A DNA stretch of 13,886 nt from an uncultured Treponema sp. (GCA_937877515.1 CALFIX010000012.1:1-13886), one strand, 5' to 3'; shown: positions 6,924-13,709, counted from the first letter of the stretch. Numbers and translations: made by a program. Notes: generated by a model not told the origin, from the letters alone.

Positions 6924-7238
6924 TTAAGCACCTTCTCCCAAAACTTTTGGAACCTGAAAGTATCCGTCTAAGAAATTTTCTGCGTTTACTTTTTTTACGT
7001 CGTGCATTTCTAGTCCTGGAACAATGGTGTCTTCGCGGAGTTTTTCTGCTTCTGTTGAAGGATATGCGTCGTAAGGATTTTCTGAGTCGTCGTACTTAGA
7101 AAGAATGTCAAAGTAACCTACGATTTCGTCTACCTGTTTTTTTAGAGTTTCCATGTTTGTACTTTCCGGACTTAAGCGTGAAAGATACAGAAGATTTTCA
7201 AGAGTAGTTTCGTCTACCTTTTTCATTTCGTTATTCAT
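6924..7238 (-). CDS. gatC: Asp-tRNA(Asn)/Glu-tRNA(Gln) amidotransferase subunit C
   Basis: GatC is the small subunit that wraps around and stabilises GatA and GatB. The product from the ATG at 7238 is 104 residues, the usual GatC size. VDETTLENLLYLSRLSPEST matches the typical N-terminal helix of the family, and the tail VNAENFLDGYFQVPKVLGEG matches its conserved C-terminal segment. A longer frame reaching 7289 is rejected because a -10 box (7251-7246) lies inside it and the extra residues are not GatC-like. An alternative start at 7226 (MKKVDETT) is possible. There is no Shine-Dalgarno before either ATG. The -10 box lies 7 nt before the ATG at 7238, suggesting a leaderless message. It should be cotranscribed with gatA downstream. 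Confidence 0.9.
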   Translation of the reverse strand: MNNEMKKVDETTLENLLYLSRLSPESTNMETLKKQVDEIVGYFDILSKYDDSENPYDAYPSTEAEKLREDTIVPGLEMHDVKKVNAENFLDGYFQVPKVLGEGA

Positions 7239-7245
7239 GAGAGCG

Positions 7246-7274
7246 AGTATAGCAGATTGGGCAAAACCATACAA
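7246..7274 (-). promoter_or_regulatory. Promoter of gatC, predicts a leaderless mRNA
   Basis: On the minus strand TTGTAT (7274-7269), 17 bp, then TATACT (7251-7246), followed by exactly 7 nt and the ATG at 7238. Transcription would begin at about the start codon. Confidence 0.55.
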
Positions 7275-7322
7275 GAACTGTAAAAGCACTGTATTATATA
7301 GAAAAATAATTGTAAAAGTTAC

Positions 7323-7351
7323 TTGAAAAAAGATTTTATAAAAAATATAGT
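7323..7351 (+). promoter_or_regulatory. Promoter of the lipoprotein gene at 7394
   Basis: TTGAAA (7323-7328) and TATAGT (7346-7351) are separated by 17 bp, the best sigma-70-like promoter in the window. The predicted start is near 7358, giving a leader of about 36 nt that ends in the AGGTG ribosome site (7384-7388). Confidence 0.7.
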
Positions 7352-7393
7352 TAGATTATGCTAATAAAAATTAGTTTGTAATGAGGTGATTTT

Positions 7394-8284
7394 ATGAAAA
7401 GATATTTTTTATTTTTTGCTTTATGTGCATCAGTCTTTGCTTTTATTTCCTGTAAAGACAGTGAAGTTTTTGTCTTGCAGAACATTCCGTTTGAAGCTTT
7501 TTTTGCTTCAGAAGCGGAACAGTTTGACGCTCTTGCAAGTCCGACTCAAAAAGCTGCAAATGGACAACTTTCGTATGGTTCTTTTCATGAAAAAAAAGAA
7601 GATGTTAAGCAGTCTACTTTTGAGGGAATAACTTTCCCTGTAAAAATAAAGATGTCAACGTTAAAAAAAATAAGTTCTCCTGAGTTTACAGATGAAAGCG
7701 AAGTTTTTGAAATTACAACCAGCATAAAGGGTAAAGATTCTACAGTCAGATATTCTGGTAAGCAGAATCTTTTTCAGAGTAAAAAGTGGAGTTACTATAT
7801 TTTAGACGAGGAACCTAAATTTTATAAAGAAGCTTTTATTTCTAATGGTTCTCTTTCTTACAGTAAGATTAAAGGCGAAAAGAAAAACTTAGGTACCTTG
7901 TATATTGCAAAAAAAGAAAATCCCAAGCATACACAAGGTTCTGAATATGTTGTTTACACAGATGAAGGAAAAACAACTCTAAAATTTAATGATGCAGAGT
8001 ATTCTGTAGACGGAAGCGAATTAAATGCCTTGAATGCCGTTCTTGTAGAAACTTCTGACGGTAAAATTTATGGCCTTACAAATTTAAAGAATCTTTTTAG
8101 GGGCTGTGAATTTGGTTTTTCAGCTGATTCTCCGCTGGCTGGTAAAACTGTAAAAAGTTTAACTTTTGTAACGGGAAAAAATGTCTGGTATTCAGACAGT
8201 TTTGTTTTGGGAGAGTCTAAAAAGATTGACGGAAAAACTATTGTAAAATTTAATGCAACCGCACCAGTTGATTTTTTGCTTTAA
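7394..8284 (+). CDS. Secreted lipoprotein, unknown beta-rich domains
   Basis: A 296-residue protein beginning MKRYFLFFALCASVFAFISC, a lipoprotein signal with lipidated Cys20. The mature part has many short beta-type stretches and two apparent units, about 55-135 and 175-296. The second contains YVVYTDEG, a TSDGKIYGLTNLKNLFRG segment and GKTVKSLTFVTGKNVWYSD. I have an impression of similar secreted proteins in gut bacteria with a T.DG..YGL.hL.n.w..te motif, but I cannot name the family, so no function is given. AGGTG at 7384-7388 supports the start. It is divergent from gatC and precedes purM by 63 bp, but purM has its own promoter-like sequences. No metal-binding cluster is visible. Confidence 0.75.
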   Translation: MKRYFLFFALCASVFAFISCKDSEVFVLQNIPFEAFFASEAEQFDALASPTQKAANGQLSYGSFHEKKEDVKQSTFEGITFPVKIKMSTLKKISSPEFTDESEVFEITTSIKGKDSTVRYSGKQNLFQSKKWSYYILDEEPKFYKEAFISNGSLSYSKIKGEKKNLGTLYIAKKENPKHTQGSEYVVYTDEGKTTLKFNDAEYSVDGSELNALNAVLVETSDGKIYGLTNLKNLFRGCEFGFSADSPLAGKTVKSLTFVTGKNVWYSDSFVLGESKKIDGKTIVKFNATAPVDFLL

Positions 8285-8290
8285 ATGTAT

Positions 8291-8328
8291 TTGCAAAGCT
8301 TTTGTAATATGCTAAAGTGTGGACACTT
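8291..8328 (+). promoter_or_regulatory. Putative purM promoter with a palindromic operator
   Basis: TTGCAA (8291-8296) and TAAAGT (8313-8318) lie 16 bp apart and may form a promoter. AAGTGT (8315-8320) and ACACTT (8323-8328) make a perfect inverted repeat around GG, overlapping the -10 box and the start point. This position would suit repression. The repressor is unknown. Confidence 0.4.
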
Positions 8329-8347
8329 CAAGCCTTAAGGAGAATAT

Positions 8348-9463
8348 ATGGCAAGCAAAATCGATTACAAATCAAGTGGTGTTGATGTAAACGAAGGTTA
8401 CAAAGCAGTAGACAAGTATAAAAAGCAGTCTGAGCGTGCCCGCATTCCGGGTCAGCTTACAGAACTTGGTGCTTTTAACGGAATGTTTTCTGTTCCAAAG
8501 GGACTAAAAAATCCTGTAATGGTAAGTGGAACAGACGGCGTTGGCACAAAATTAGACATTGCTTTTAAGCTTAAAAAGTACGACACCGTTGGAATTGACT
8601 GTGTTGCCATGAGTGTAAACGACATTCTCTGCTCTGGAGTTCAGACAAACTTCTTCTTGGACTATATTGCTTGCGGTAAACTTGACTCAAAGGTTGCTGC
8701 GGAACTTGTTAAGGGTGTTACGGACGGCTGTATAGAAACAGGCTGTGCCCTGCTTGGAGGCGAAACTGCGGAAATGCCGGACTTCTACGATGACGGAAAA
8801 TATGACCTTGCAGGTTTTGGCGTAGGTGTTGCAGACAAGAGTGACATTATTGACGGAACTAAAATTAAAGAAGGAGACGTTCTGATAGGATTAAGCAGCA
8901 CCGGCTGTCATTCAAACGGATTTTCTTTAGTCAGAAAGCTTGTAAAGAATTTTAATGACCCGTACGTAGAAAACGGAAAGAAAACAAAAAAGACGATTGG
9001 TGAAGTTCTTTTAACACCTACCCGCATTTACGTAAAGCCTGTTATGGAAGTGCTAAAAAAGTTTAAAGGAAGCGTTCACGGAATGGTTCATGTAACAGGC
9101 GGCGGCTTCTATGAAAACTTACCCCGCATGTATCCTATTGCAAAAGAAGGAAAGAAACAGCTTTGCTCCGTACTAAAAAATGGCAGCTGGGAAGTGCCTT
9201 CAATTTTTGCAGAGCTTGTACGCCGCGGGGCTGACGAAAAGAATATGTTCAGCACCTTTAACATGGGAATAGGTTTTGTTCTTGCAGTAAACAAAAAAGA
9301 TGCGGAAGCAGTTCTTAAAATGTTTAACCGGAATGCAAAGAAGTATCACAAGGCTGGAATTCCAGACATGGTTGCTTACGAAATTGGTTATGTAGGACAT
9401 ACTGATAAGCCTCTTAAGGGAGAAGCAAAAGGTTCTAAGCAAATGACTGTCTTTGTAGACTAG
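8348..9463 (+). CDS. purM: Phosphoribosylformylglycinamidine cyclo-ligase (AIR synthetase)
   Basis: PurM closes the imidazole ring of FGAM to give AIR using ATP, the fifth step of de novo purine synthesis, in the cytoplasm. The 371 residues are a little longer than the common 340-350. Family motifs are all present: YKSSGVDVNEGYKAVDKYK at 7-25, GTDGVGTK at 61-68 (ATP-binding), VNDILCSG at 90-97, ALLGGETAEMP at 134-144, SSTGCHSNGFSLVR near 185-200 and VTGGGFYENLPRM near 250. The start at 8348 has AAGGAG a few bases upstream. A terminator follows at 9478, so purN is transcribed separately although next in order. A palindrome over the likely promoter suggests repression. Identification is secure. 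Confidence 0.97.
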   Translation: MASKIDYKSSGVDVNEGYKAVDKYKKQSERARIPGQLTELGAFNGMFSVPKGLKNPVMVSGTDGVGTKLDIAFKLKKYDTVGIDCVAMSVNDILCSGVQTNFFLDYIACGKLDSKVAAELVKGVTDGCIETGCALLGGETAEMPDFYDDGKYDLAGFGVGVADKSDIIDGTKIKEGDVLIGLSSTGCHSNGFSLVRKLVKNFNDPYVENGKKTKKTIGEVLLTPTRIYVKPVMEVLKKFKGSVHGMVHVTGGGFYENLPRMYPIAKEGKKQLCSVLKNGSWEVPSIFAELVRRGADEKNMFSTFNMGIGFVLAVNKKDAEAVLKMFNRNAKKYHKAGIPDMVAYEIGYVGHTDKPLKGEAKGSKQMTVFVD

Positions 9464-9477
9464 CTTTTATTTTGGAC

Positions 9478-9512
9478 GGCACTTTCGGTAATGGGCAGAG
9501 AGTGCCTTTTTT
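9478..9512 (+). terminator. Rho-independent terminator of purM
   Basis: GGCACT (9478-9483) pairs with AGTGCC (9501-9506). The stem extends inward by a G-T, a T-A and a C-G pair to about 9 bp, and six T follow at 9507-9512. It starts 15 bp after the purM stop. Confidence 0.85.
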
Positions 9513-9630
9513 GTATATGAAAGTGTAAAATTAGCCACCCCGCTTTTCGCACTTTACTGTTTAGCGACATAACTTTAACAAGAAAGCTAGAGAGTACTTG
9601 GTGTATAAATATTTTTCTTAGAGGACTTTT

Positions 9631-10254
9631 ATGAAAAACGTTTGTGTTTTAGTTTCTGGAGGAGGAACAAACTTACAGGCTTTAATTGATTACGAAAAAG
9701 AGACGGAAAATTGTCCTTTTCATATTTCTCTTGTTGTAAGCAATACAAAAAATGCATACGCCCTGGAGAGAGCAAAAAATGCAGGCATCAAAGCAGAAAT
9801 CAGAAGTCCATACAGTGTGTTGGGTGCAGAAAAAGCAAGGGAAGCCGACAGAGACACAAAACGCATTGCCGTAAGTGATGCCATCTTTGATTTGTGTAAG
9901 GAAAACTCCATAGATATTATTGTTCTTGCAGGATATCTTTCCGTGCTTGGCGGAAAAATTCTGGAAAAGTACGACGGTAAAATCATGAACCTGCACCCTG
10001 CCCTTTTACCGAAGTTTGGAGGAGTTGGAATGTGGGGACACAATGTACACGAAGCCGTTTTGGCGAGCGGCGAAAAAGAAAGCGGCTGCACGATTCACTT
10101 AGTGGACTCAGGCTGCGATACAGGAAAAATCCTTGTGCAAAAGAAGGTACCTGTTTTACCAGGCGACACCGTCGAAACCTTGTACGACCGCATAGCCCCC
10201 GAAGAACACAAAGCTATAGTAGAGGGACTTCTCAAACTAAGCTCTTTCTGCTAG
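9631..10254 (+). CDS. purN: Phosphoribosylglycinamide formyltransferase
   Basis: PurN transfers a formyl group from 10-formyltetrahydrofolate to GAR to give FGAR, the third step of de novo purine synthesis. The 207 residues fit the family. The phosphate-binding start VLVSGGGTNLQALID (7-20) is typical. The catalytic trio of the E. coli enzyme (Asn106, His108, Asp144; remembered) corresponds to Asn120 and His122 in NLHPALLP and Asp163 in GCDTGKI. The GVGMWGHNVHEAVL segment (131-144) replaces the shorter loop of the enterobacterial enzyme and resembles the form with GMxGHxVHEAV seen in other phyla. AGAGGA precedes the start. Its last 18 bases overlap the 3' end of the convergent uup-like gene. 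Confidence 0.96.
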   Translation: MKNVCVLVSGGGTNLQALIDYEKETENCPFHISLVVSNTKNAYALERAKNAGIKAEIRSPYSVLGAEKAREADRDTKRIAVSDAIFDLCKENSIDIIVLAGYLSVLGGKILEKYDGKIMNLHPALLPKFGGVGMWGHNVHEAVLASGEKESGCTIHLVDSGCDTGKILVQKKVPVLPGDTVETLYDRIAPEEHKAIVEGLLKLSSFC

Positions 10255-12192
10255 CTCTTCCCATCGTTCGTAAGAAGAATTTAATTCTTTCTGGAATTTT
10301 GCATATTCAGAGCCGGCTTTTTGCGAGGTTGCGTAATCACTGCTTGCCATAAGAGATTCCAGTTCAGGAAGCTTTTCTTCCAGTTCCGCAATGCGTTTTT
10401 CCAGCTGTTCAAATTCACACTTTTCTTTATAGCTAAGCTTCTTTTTTTGAGGGGGCGTTGCGGGGGAGTCCCCCGCAGAGAGGGTAGGAGTAAATGAGGA
10501 GCTTTCGCTACGAATTGAAGCCGAGGGAGAGGCTTCTCCCTCCTTTAGTTTGTTTTCTTTTTCCAGCATTTCGCGGTACTGAATGTATTCACTGCACTTT
10601 CCCACGTAGCCGGAAATGCTTCCGTCGTTTTCCATAATAAAAAGAGTGTCGCAAATTTTATCCATAAAGTAGCGGTCGTGGCTTACAACTAAGAGACATC
10701 CTTTAAAGCCTAAAAGAAACTTCTCTAAAATATTCATTGTAAAAATGTCAAAGTCATTTGTTGGTTCGTCTAAGATTAAAAAGTTAGGATTGGAAAGAAG
10801 CAGGCGAACTAAAAAAAGTCTTTTTCTTTCGCCACCGCTTAAGGTGCTTAACATGCTGTGTTGAATTTTTCCTGTAAAACCAAACTGTTCTAAAAATAAA
10901 GATGCGCTAAGGGTTGTGCTGTCGTTAAGCTTCATAACCTCAGAGGCTTCTTTTACGTACTCTAAAACTGTGATGCTTAAATCTTTAAATACAGGGTTCT
11001 GCTGATAGTAAGCAATAAAGGTGTTTTCGCCTTTTACGATTGTGCCTGTGTCCGGTAAAATTGATTCAGTTATTATGTTTAGAAGAGTGCTTTTTCCGCT
11101 TCCGTTGTTTCCAAATATTCCGATTTTTTCGCCTTTGTTAAATGTGTAAGAAAAATTTTTTATTACAGGTGTTGAAGAGTCAAAGCTTTTAGAAAATTTT
11201 TTACTTATACCATGCAGTTCTAAAATTTTTCCGCCAAGACGCCGGCCTTGAACTTCAAACGTAAAACCTTTATCTTCTGAAAATTTTTCTCTGTTAATTA
11301 ATGCCATGTCGTGTTGAATGCGAGCTTTAGCTTTTGTTCCTCTAGCACAGGGGCCTCTTAAAAGCCAGTCACGTTCAAAACGCAAGACACTTTCTATGCG
11401 ACGTTCTGTATTAGCTTCTATTTCTGCTTCTGTTTGTTTTTTTTCCAGATACGTGGAATAGTTTCCTGTGTAAAGTTTTAATTTGTTTCTAAATAGTTCG
11501 TAAATGTTATTGCAGACAGCATCTAAAAAATATCTATCGTGAGTTACCATTAAAACAGTTCTGTTAGTGTTTCTAAGATAATCTTCTAACCATTTTATTG
11601 TGGTTATGTCGAGGTGGTTTGTAGGTTCATCTAAAAGTAGAAGATTAGTATCTTCTACAAGAACTTGTGCTAAAGCGACTTTTTTTATCATTCCTCCGCT
11701 TAGCTCTTTCATCTTGTACTTCATGTTGTGAAGTCCAAGTACACCAAGTATGTTTTGAATTTGTGACTCGTATTCCCACAAATTTTGTTTGTCCATTTTT
11801 TCTTGAGTTTCTTCAAGCTGCTTTTTTAGAGTCTGTTTGACTTCTCCATTTTGTTCTGTTTCTTTTTCTATTTGAATACAAAGGTCTTCGTAGGAGCGTA
11901 TTATGTTTAGCTTTGGAGATGAGCTTTTAAATATATGGTCTTTTATTGTGTCTTCTGGTAAAAATTGAGGGTTTTGTGCAAGATAAGAAACTCCTGCACT
12001 TTTGTTTATTGTTACTTCTCCGTTGTCTGGTTGTAAAACACCTGCTATTACAGAAAGAAGTGTGCTTTTTCCGGTTCCGTTGCGTCCAATAAGTGCTGCC
12101 TTGTCACCGGAGTTTAAGCCGAATGTGATATTTGTAAAAAGAGGCTCTTCACGACCTATACGACTAACATCTTTAACGGATAAGATATTCAT
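10237..12192 (-). CDS. uup: ABC-F family ATPase, Uup-like, with coiled-coil C-terminus
   Basis: A soluble twin-ATPase protein of 651 residues with no transmembrane part. ABC-F proteins act on ribosomes, and Uup is linked to translation and DNA-repair phenotypes. Domain 1: Walker A GRNGTGKST (36-44), signature LSGGM (164-168), Walker B LLLLDEPTNHLD (184-195), H-loop THDR (217-220). The inter-domain linker has DWLLRGPCARGTKAKARI (275-292), the arginine-rich feature that marks Uup relatives. Domain 2: GNNGSGKST (361-369), LSGGE (451-455), FLILDEPTNDFD (471-482), SHDR (504-507). The charged coiled-coil tail is at about 586-650. Residues 551-581, rich in Ser, Pro and Ala, are encoded by a GC-rich hairpin repeat. 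AGGAGT lies about 11 nt before the start, a long spacing. Antibiotic-resistance function is not indicated. Confidence 0.92.
   Translation of the reverse strand: MNILSVKDVSRIGREEPLFTNITFGLNSGDKAALIGRNGTGKSTLLSVIAGVLQPDNGEVTINKSAGVSYLAQNPQFLPEDTIKDHIFKSSSPKLNIIRSYEDLCIQIEKETEQNGEVKQTLKKQLEETQEKMDKQNLWEYESQIQNILGVLGLHNMKYKMKELSGGMIKKVALAQVLVEDTNLLLLDEPTNHLDITTIKWLEDYLRNTNRTVLMVTHDRYFLDAVCNNIYELFRNKLKLYTGNYSTYLEKKQTEAEIEANTERRIESVLRFERDWLLRGPCARGTKAKARIQHDMALINREKFSEDKGFTFEVQGRRLGGKILELHGISKKFSKSFDSSTPVIKNFSYTFNKGEKIGIFGNNGSGKSTLLNIITESILPDTGTIVKGENTFIAYYQQNPVFKDLSITVLEYVKEASEVMKLNDSTTLSASLFLEQFGFTGKIQHSMLSTLSGGERKRLFLVRLLLSNPNFLILDEPTNDFDIFTMNILEKFLLGFKGCLLVVSHDRYFMDKICDTLFIMENDGSISGYVGKCSEYIQYREMLEKENKLKEGEASPSASIRSESSSFTPTLSAGDSPATPPQKKKLSYKEKCEFEQLEKRIAELEEKLPELESLMASSDYATSQKAGSEYAKFQKELNSSYERWEELAERA
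10451..10542. repeat. GC-rich double-hairpin element inside uup, in frame
   Basis: Two perfect hairpins bound about 92 bp: GCGGGGG-AGT-CCCCCGC (10460-10476) and GAGGGAGA-GGCT-TCTCCCTC (10523-10542). The intervening segment is unstructured to the eye. The GC content is far above that of the surrounding gene. The element is read through without a stop on the minus strand and encodes the Ser/Pro/Ala-rich linker, residues 551-581, of the ABC-F protein. This resembles palindromic elements that insert into genes while keeping the frame. Confidence 0.65.
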
Positions 12193-12226
12193 TTTTCTTT
12201 ATGACTCCTATTACAATCTGAACTCT

Positions 12227-12234
12227 ACTATAAT
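12227..12234. promoter_or_regulatory. Overlapping divergent -10 boxes between uup and the DUF763 gene
   Basis: The minus strand reads TATAGT (12232-12227), a suitable -10 for uup, giving a leader of about 26 nt with AGGAGT. The plus strand reads TATAAT (12229-12234) over almost the same bases. No strong -35 is seen for either. The plus-strand box would give a 80-nt leader for the DUF763 gene, in competition with the nearer box at 12309. Confidence 0.35.
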
Positions 12235-12308
12235 GATTAGCCATAGTTTTAGCAGTTTACTGTTTTTTTATGCAAAAAGAAAGTCTAGCCTTGTCTTAAA
12301 TAAAAAAT

Positions 12309-12314
12309 TATAAT
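12309..12314 (+). promoter_or_regulatory. -10 box 7 nt before the DUF763 start codon
   Basis: A perfect TATAAT is followed by CACCATT and the ATG at 12322, so transcription would start at about the start codon. There is no Shine-Dalgarno. No good -35 is seen at 16-18 bp. ATAAT (12310-12314) and ATTAT (12319-12323) form a short inverted repeat over the box and start codon. Confidence 0.5.
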
Positions 12315-12321
12315 CACCATT

Positions 12322-13590
12322 ATGATAAAACGCTCTGGTTATGCAGATTTACCTCTTCATTCAGGAACTGTTCCAAAATGGCTTAGTGATAGAATGAAGC
12401 TTTTAGGAACTGAAATTATAGAATCTCTTTTGATGAATTATGGTAAAAAAGAAGTCTTAGTGCGTTTAAGTGATCCTTTATGGTTTCAGAGCTTTGGTGC
12501 TGTTCTTGGAATGGATTGGCACTCAAGTGGTATAACAACGAGTGTAATGTATGCTCTAAAGCGTGGTATAAATGAGAGAGCTAAAGAGTTTGGGCTTTGT
12601 GTTTGCGGAGGACGGGGAAAGTATTCTAGAAAAACTCCAGAAGAACTTTTGTTTTTAGCAGAGCATACAGGCTTAGACGGGAATTCTCTGGTGAATGCAA
12701 GTAAGCTTACTGCAAAAGTTGACGGTTGTGCCGTGCAAGATGGCTTTAATTTGTATATGCATAATTTTGTTCTTAGTAATGAAGGTGATTGGGTTGTAAT
12801 TCAGCAGGGAATGAATACAGAGTTAAAAACAGCAAGAAGGTATCATTGGAGTTCTGAAAATTTAAAATCTTTTGTGGAAGAACCTCATTCTGGTGTTACA
12901 GGAGAGAATATGGGTAAGATTTTAAATCTTACCGCACAGGATGCAAAAGAAACGCGTAATGCAATTTTGACGATTACAAAAGAAAATCCAGATAAAATGA
13001 TAAAAGAAATTGCAAAGATTTCTGATAACGATATTTATACTCAAAAAGAATTAGATTTTTCATTAGAAAAAAATGATTTAAGCGAAAAGATAAGTGTTCT
13101 TTTTAAAAACGACAGAAATATTACGCTTCCTTCTCATCATGAAGTAAAAGCTGAAGATGTAAATTTAAAAAGATTGGGAGCTGTTTTAGCTACAGCTTAT
13201 TCAAATGAGAATAAGAATTTTGAGTCTTTACTTTTAACACCAGGACTTGGACCAAGAACTCTTCAAAGTCTTACTCTTGTAAGTGAAGTTATTTATGGTA
13301 CTCCCTCCCGTTTTACAGATCCTGCCCGCTTTAGTTTTGCTCATGGGGGAAAAGACGGGCATCCTTTTCCTGTTCCGACAAGAATTTATGATGAATCTAT
13401 AAGAGTTCTTGGAGATGCAATAGAAAAATCCAGGCTTGGTTATAAAGATAAAAGTGAATGTATTTATCGCCTTAACGTTACGGCAAATCAAATAGAACAA
13501 AATTGTTCCCCTCTAGCAGATTTTGATGCAGCTATTGCGCATGAAAAAGAAAATTCTCTGCGCTGGGGCGGCCGTACTGTCTGTGACTAG
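12322..13590 (+). CDS. DUF763 family protein, possible nucleic-acid-binding protein
   Basis: A 422-residue cytoplasmic protein with the conserved start MIKRSGYADLPLHSGTVPKWL, then RLSDPLWFQSFGAVLGMDWHSSG (49-70), VDGCAVQDGFNLYMHNFVLS, WVVIQQGMN (157-165), HWSS followed by SFVEEPHSGV (175-191) and SFAHGGKDGHPFPVP (338-352). These are hallmarks of DUF763, a family shared by archaea and scattered bacteria, with no function known to me. LTPGLGPRTLQSLTLVSEVI (305-324) reads like a helix-hairpin-helix, a motif that contacts DNA or RNA backbones. Together with the conserved His, Asp and Glu-Pro-His positions, it makes a nucleic-acid enzyme or binding role possible but unproven. The conserved N-terminus fixes the start at 12322, which has no ribosome site. 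It stands alone, divergent from uup. Confidence 0.88.
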   Translation: MIKRSGYADLPLHSGTVPKWLSDRMKLLGTEIIESLLMNYGKKEVLVRLSDPLWFQSFGAVLGMDWHSSGITTSVMYALKRGINERAKEFGLCVCGGRGKYSRKTPEELLFLAEHTGLDGNSLVNASKLTAKVDGCAVQDGFNLYMHNFVLSNEGDWVVIQQGMNTELKTARRYHWSSENLKSFVEEPHSGVTGENMGKILNLTAQDAKETRNAILTITKENPDKMIKEIAKISDNDIYTQKELDFSLEKNDLSEKISVLFKNDRNITLPSHHEVKAEDVNLKRLGAVLATAYSNENKNFESLLLTPGLGPRTLQSLTLVSEVIYGTPSRFTDPARFSFAHGGKDGHPFPVPTRIYDESIRVLGDAIEKSRLGYKDKSECIYRLNVTANQIEQNCSPLADFDAAIAHEKENSLRWGGRTVCD

Positions 13591-13615
13591 CGGAGGTCGG
13601 CGCTCACTCCGCTAG
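13587..13615. repeat. Perfect inverted repeat over the DUF763 stop codon
   Basis: CTAGCGGAG (13587-13595) pairs with CTCCGCTAG (13607-13615); the stop TAG at 13588-13590 lies inside the first arm. The following T8 run begins only at 13632, so a standard terminator is uncertain, though it could act together with the nested structures downstream. Confidence 0.6.
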
Positions 13616-13687
13616 GCGGTTCAATTATGCCTTTTTTTTGATTTATTCAAAAAAAAGAGAATGCTTTTTAGCATTCCCTTTTATTGG
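13595..13687. repeat. Direct repeat, copy 1 of a roughly 200-bp tandem unit
   Basis: This 93-bp stretch, beginning GGTCGGCGCTCACTCCGCTA, recurs at 13795-13886 with a single difference visible: eight T here (13632-13639) versus seven in copy 2. It contains TTTTTTTTGA-TTTAT-TCAAAAAAAA, a perfect 10-bp palindrome (13632-13656), and the GAATGCT/AGCATTC terminator stem. Confidence 0.9.
13649..13676 (-). terminator. Rho-independent terminator on the minus strand, copy 1
   Basis: Read leftward, GAATGCT-AAAA-AGCATTC (13676-13659) is followed by TC and eight T (13656-13649). It sits 10 nt after a tRNA-like 3' end (13685), the usual spacing for a tRNA or tmRNA terminator. Confidence 0.8.
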
Positions 13688-13709
13688 AGACGAGCGGACT
13701 TGAACCGCC
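13685..13709 (-). pseudogene. tRNA- or tmRNA-like 3' end fragment
   Basis: On the minus strand GGCGG-TTCAAGT-CCGCT forms a T arm (13709-13693; last pair G-T), followed by CGTCTCC (13692-13686) and A as discriminator. This is the layout of the 3' end of a tRNA or tmRNA without an encoded CCA. The matching 5' acceptor strand GGAGACG is absent upstream on this strand within the window, and no anticodon arm can be built, so it is a fragment. CGTCTCC would fit a serine tRNA or a tmRNA; the identity is open. Confidence 0.6.

Noticed and set aside
7239..7289. Longer gatC N-terminus starting at 7289
   Set aside because: The extra residues are hydrophobic and unlike GatC, and the TATACT promoter box lies inside this stretch.
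9720..10091. Antisense open frame of 123 codons opposite purN
   Set aside because: purN is certain from its motifs on the plus strand; the antisense product has no recognisable domain and no ribosome site, so it is a coding shadow.
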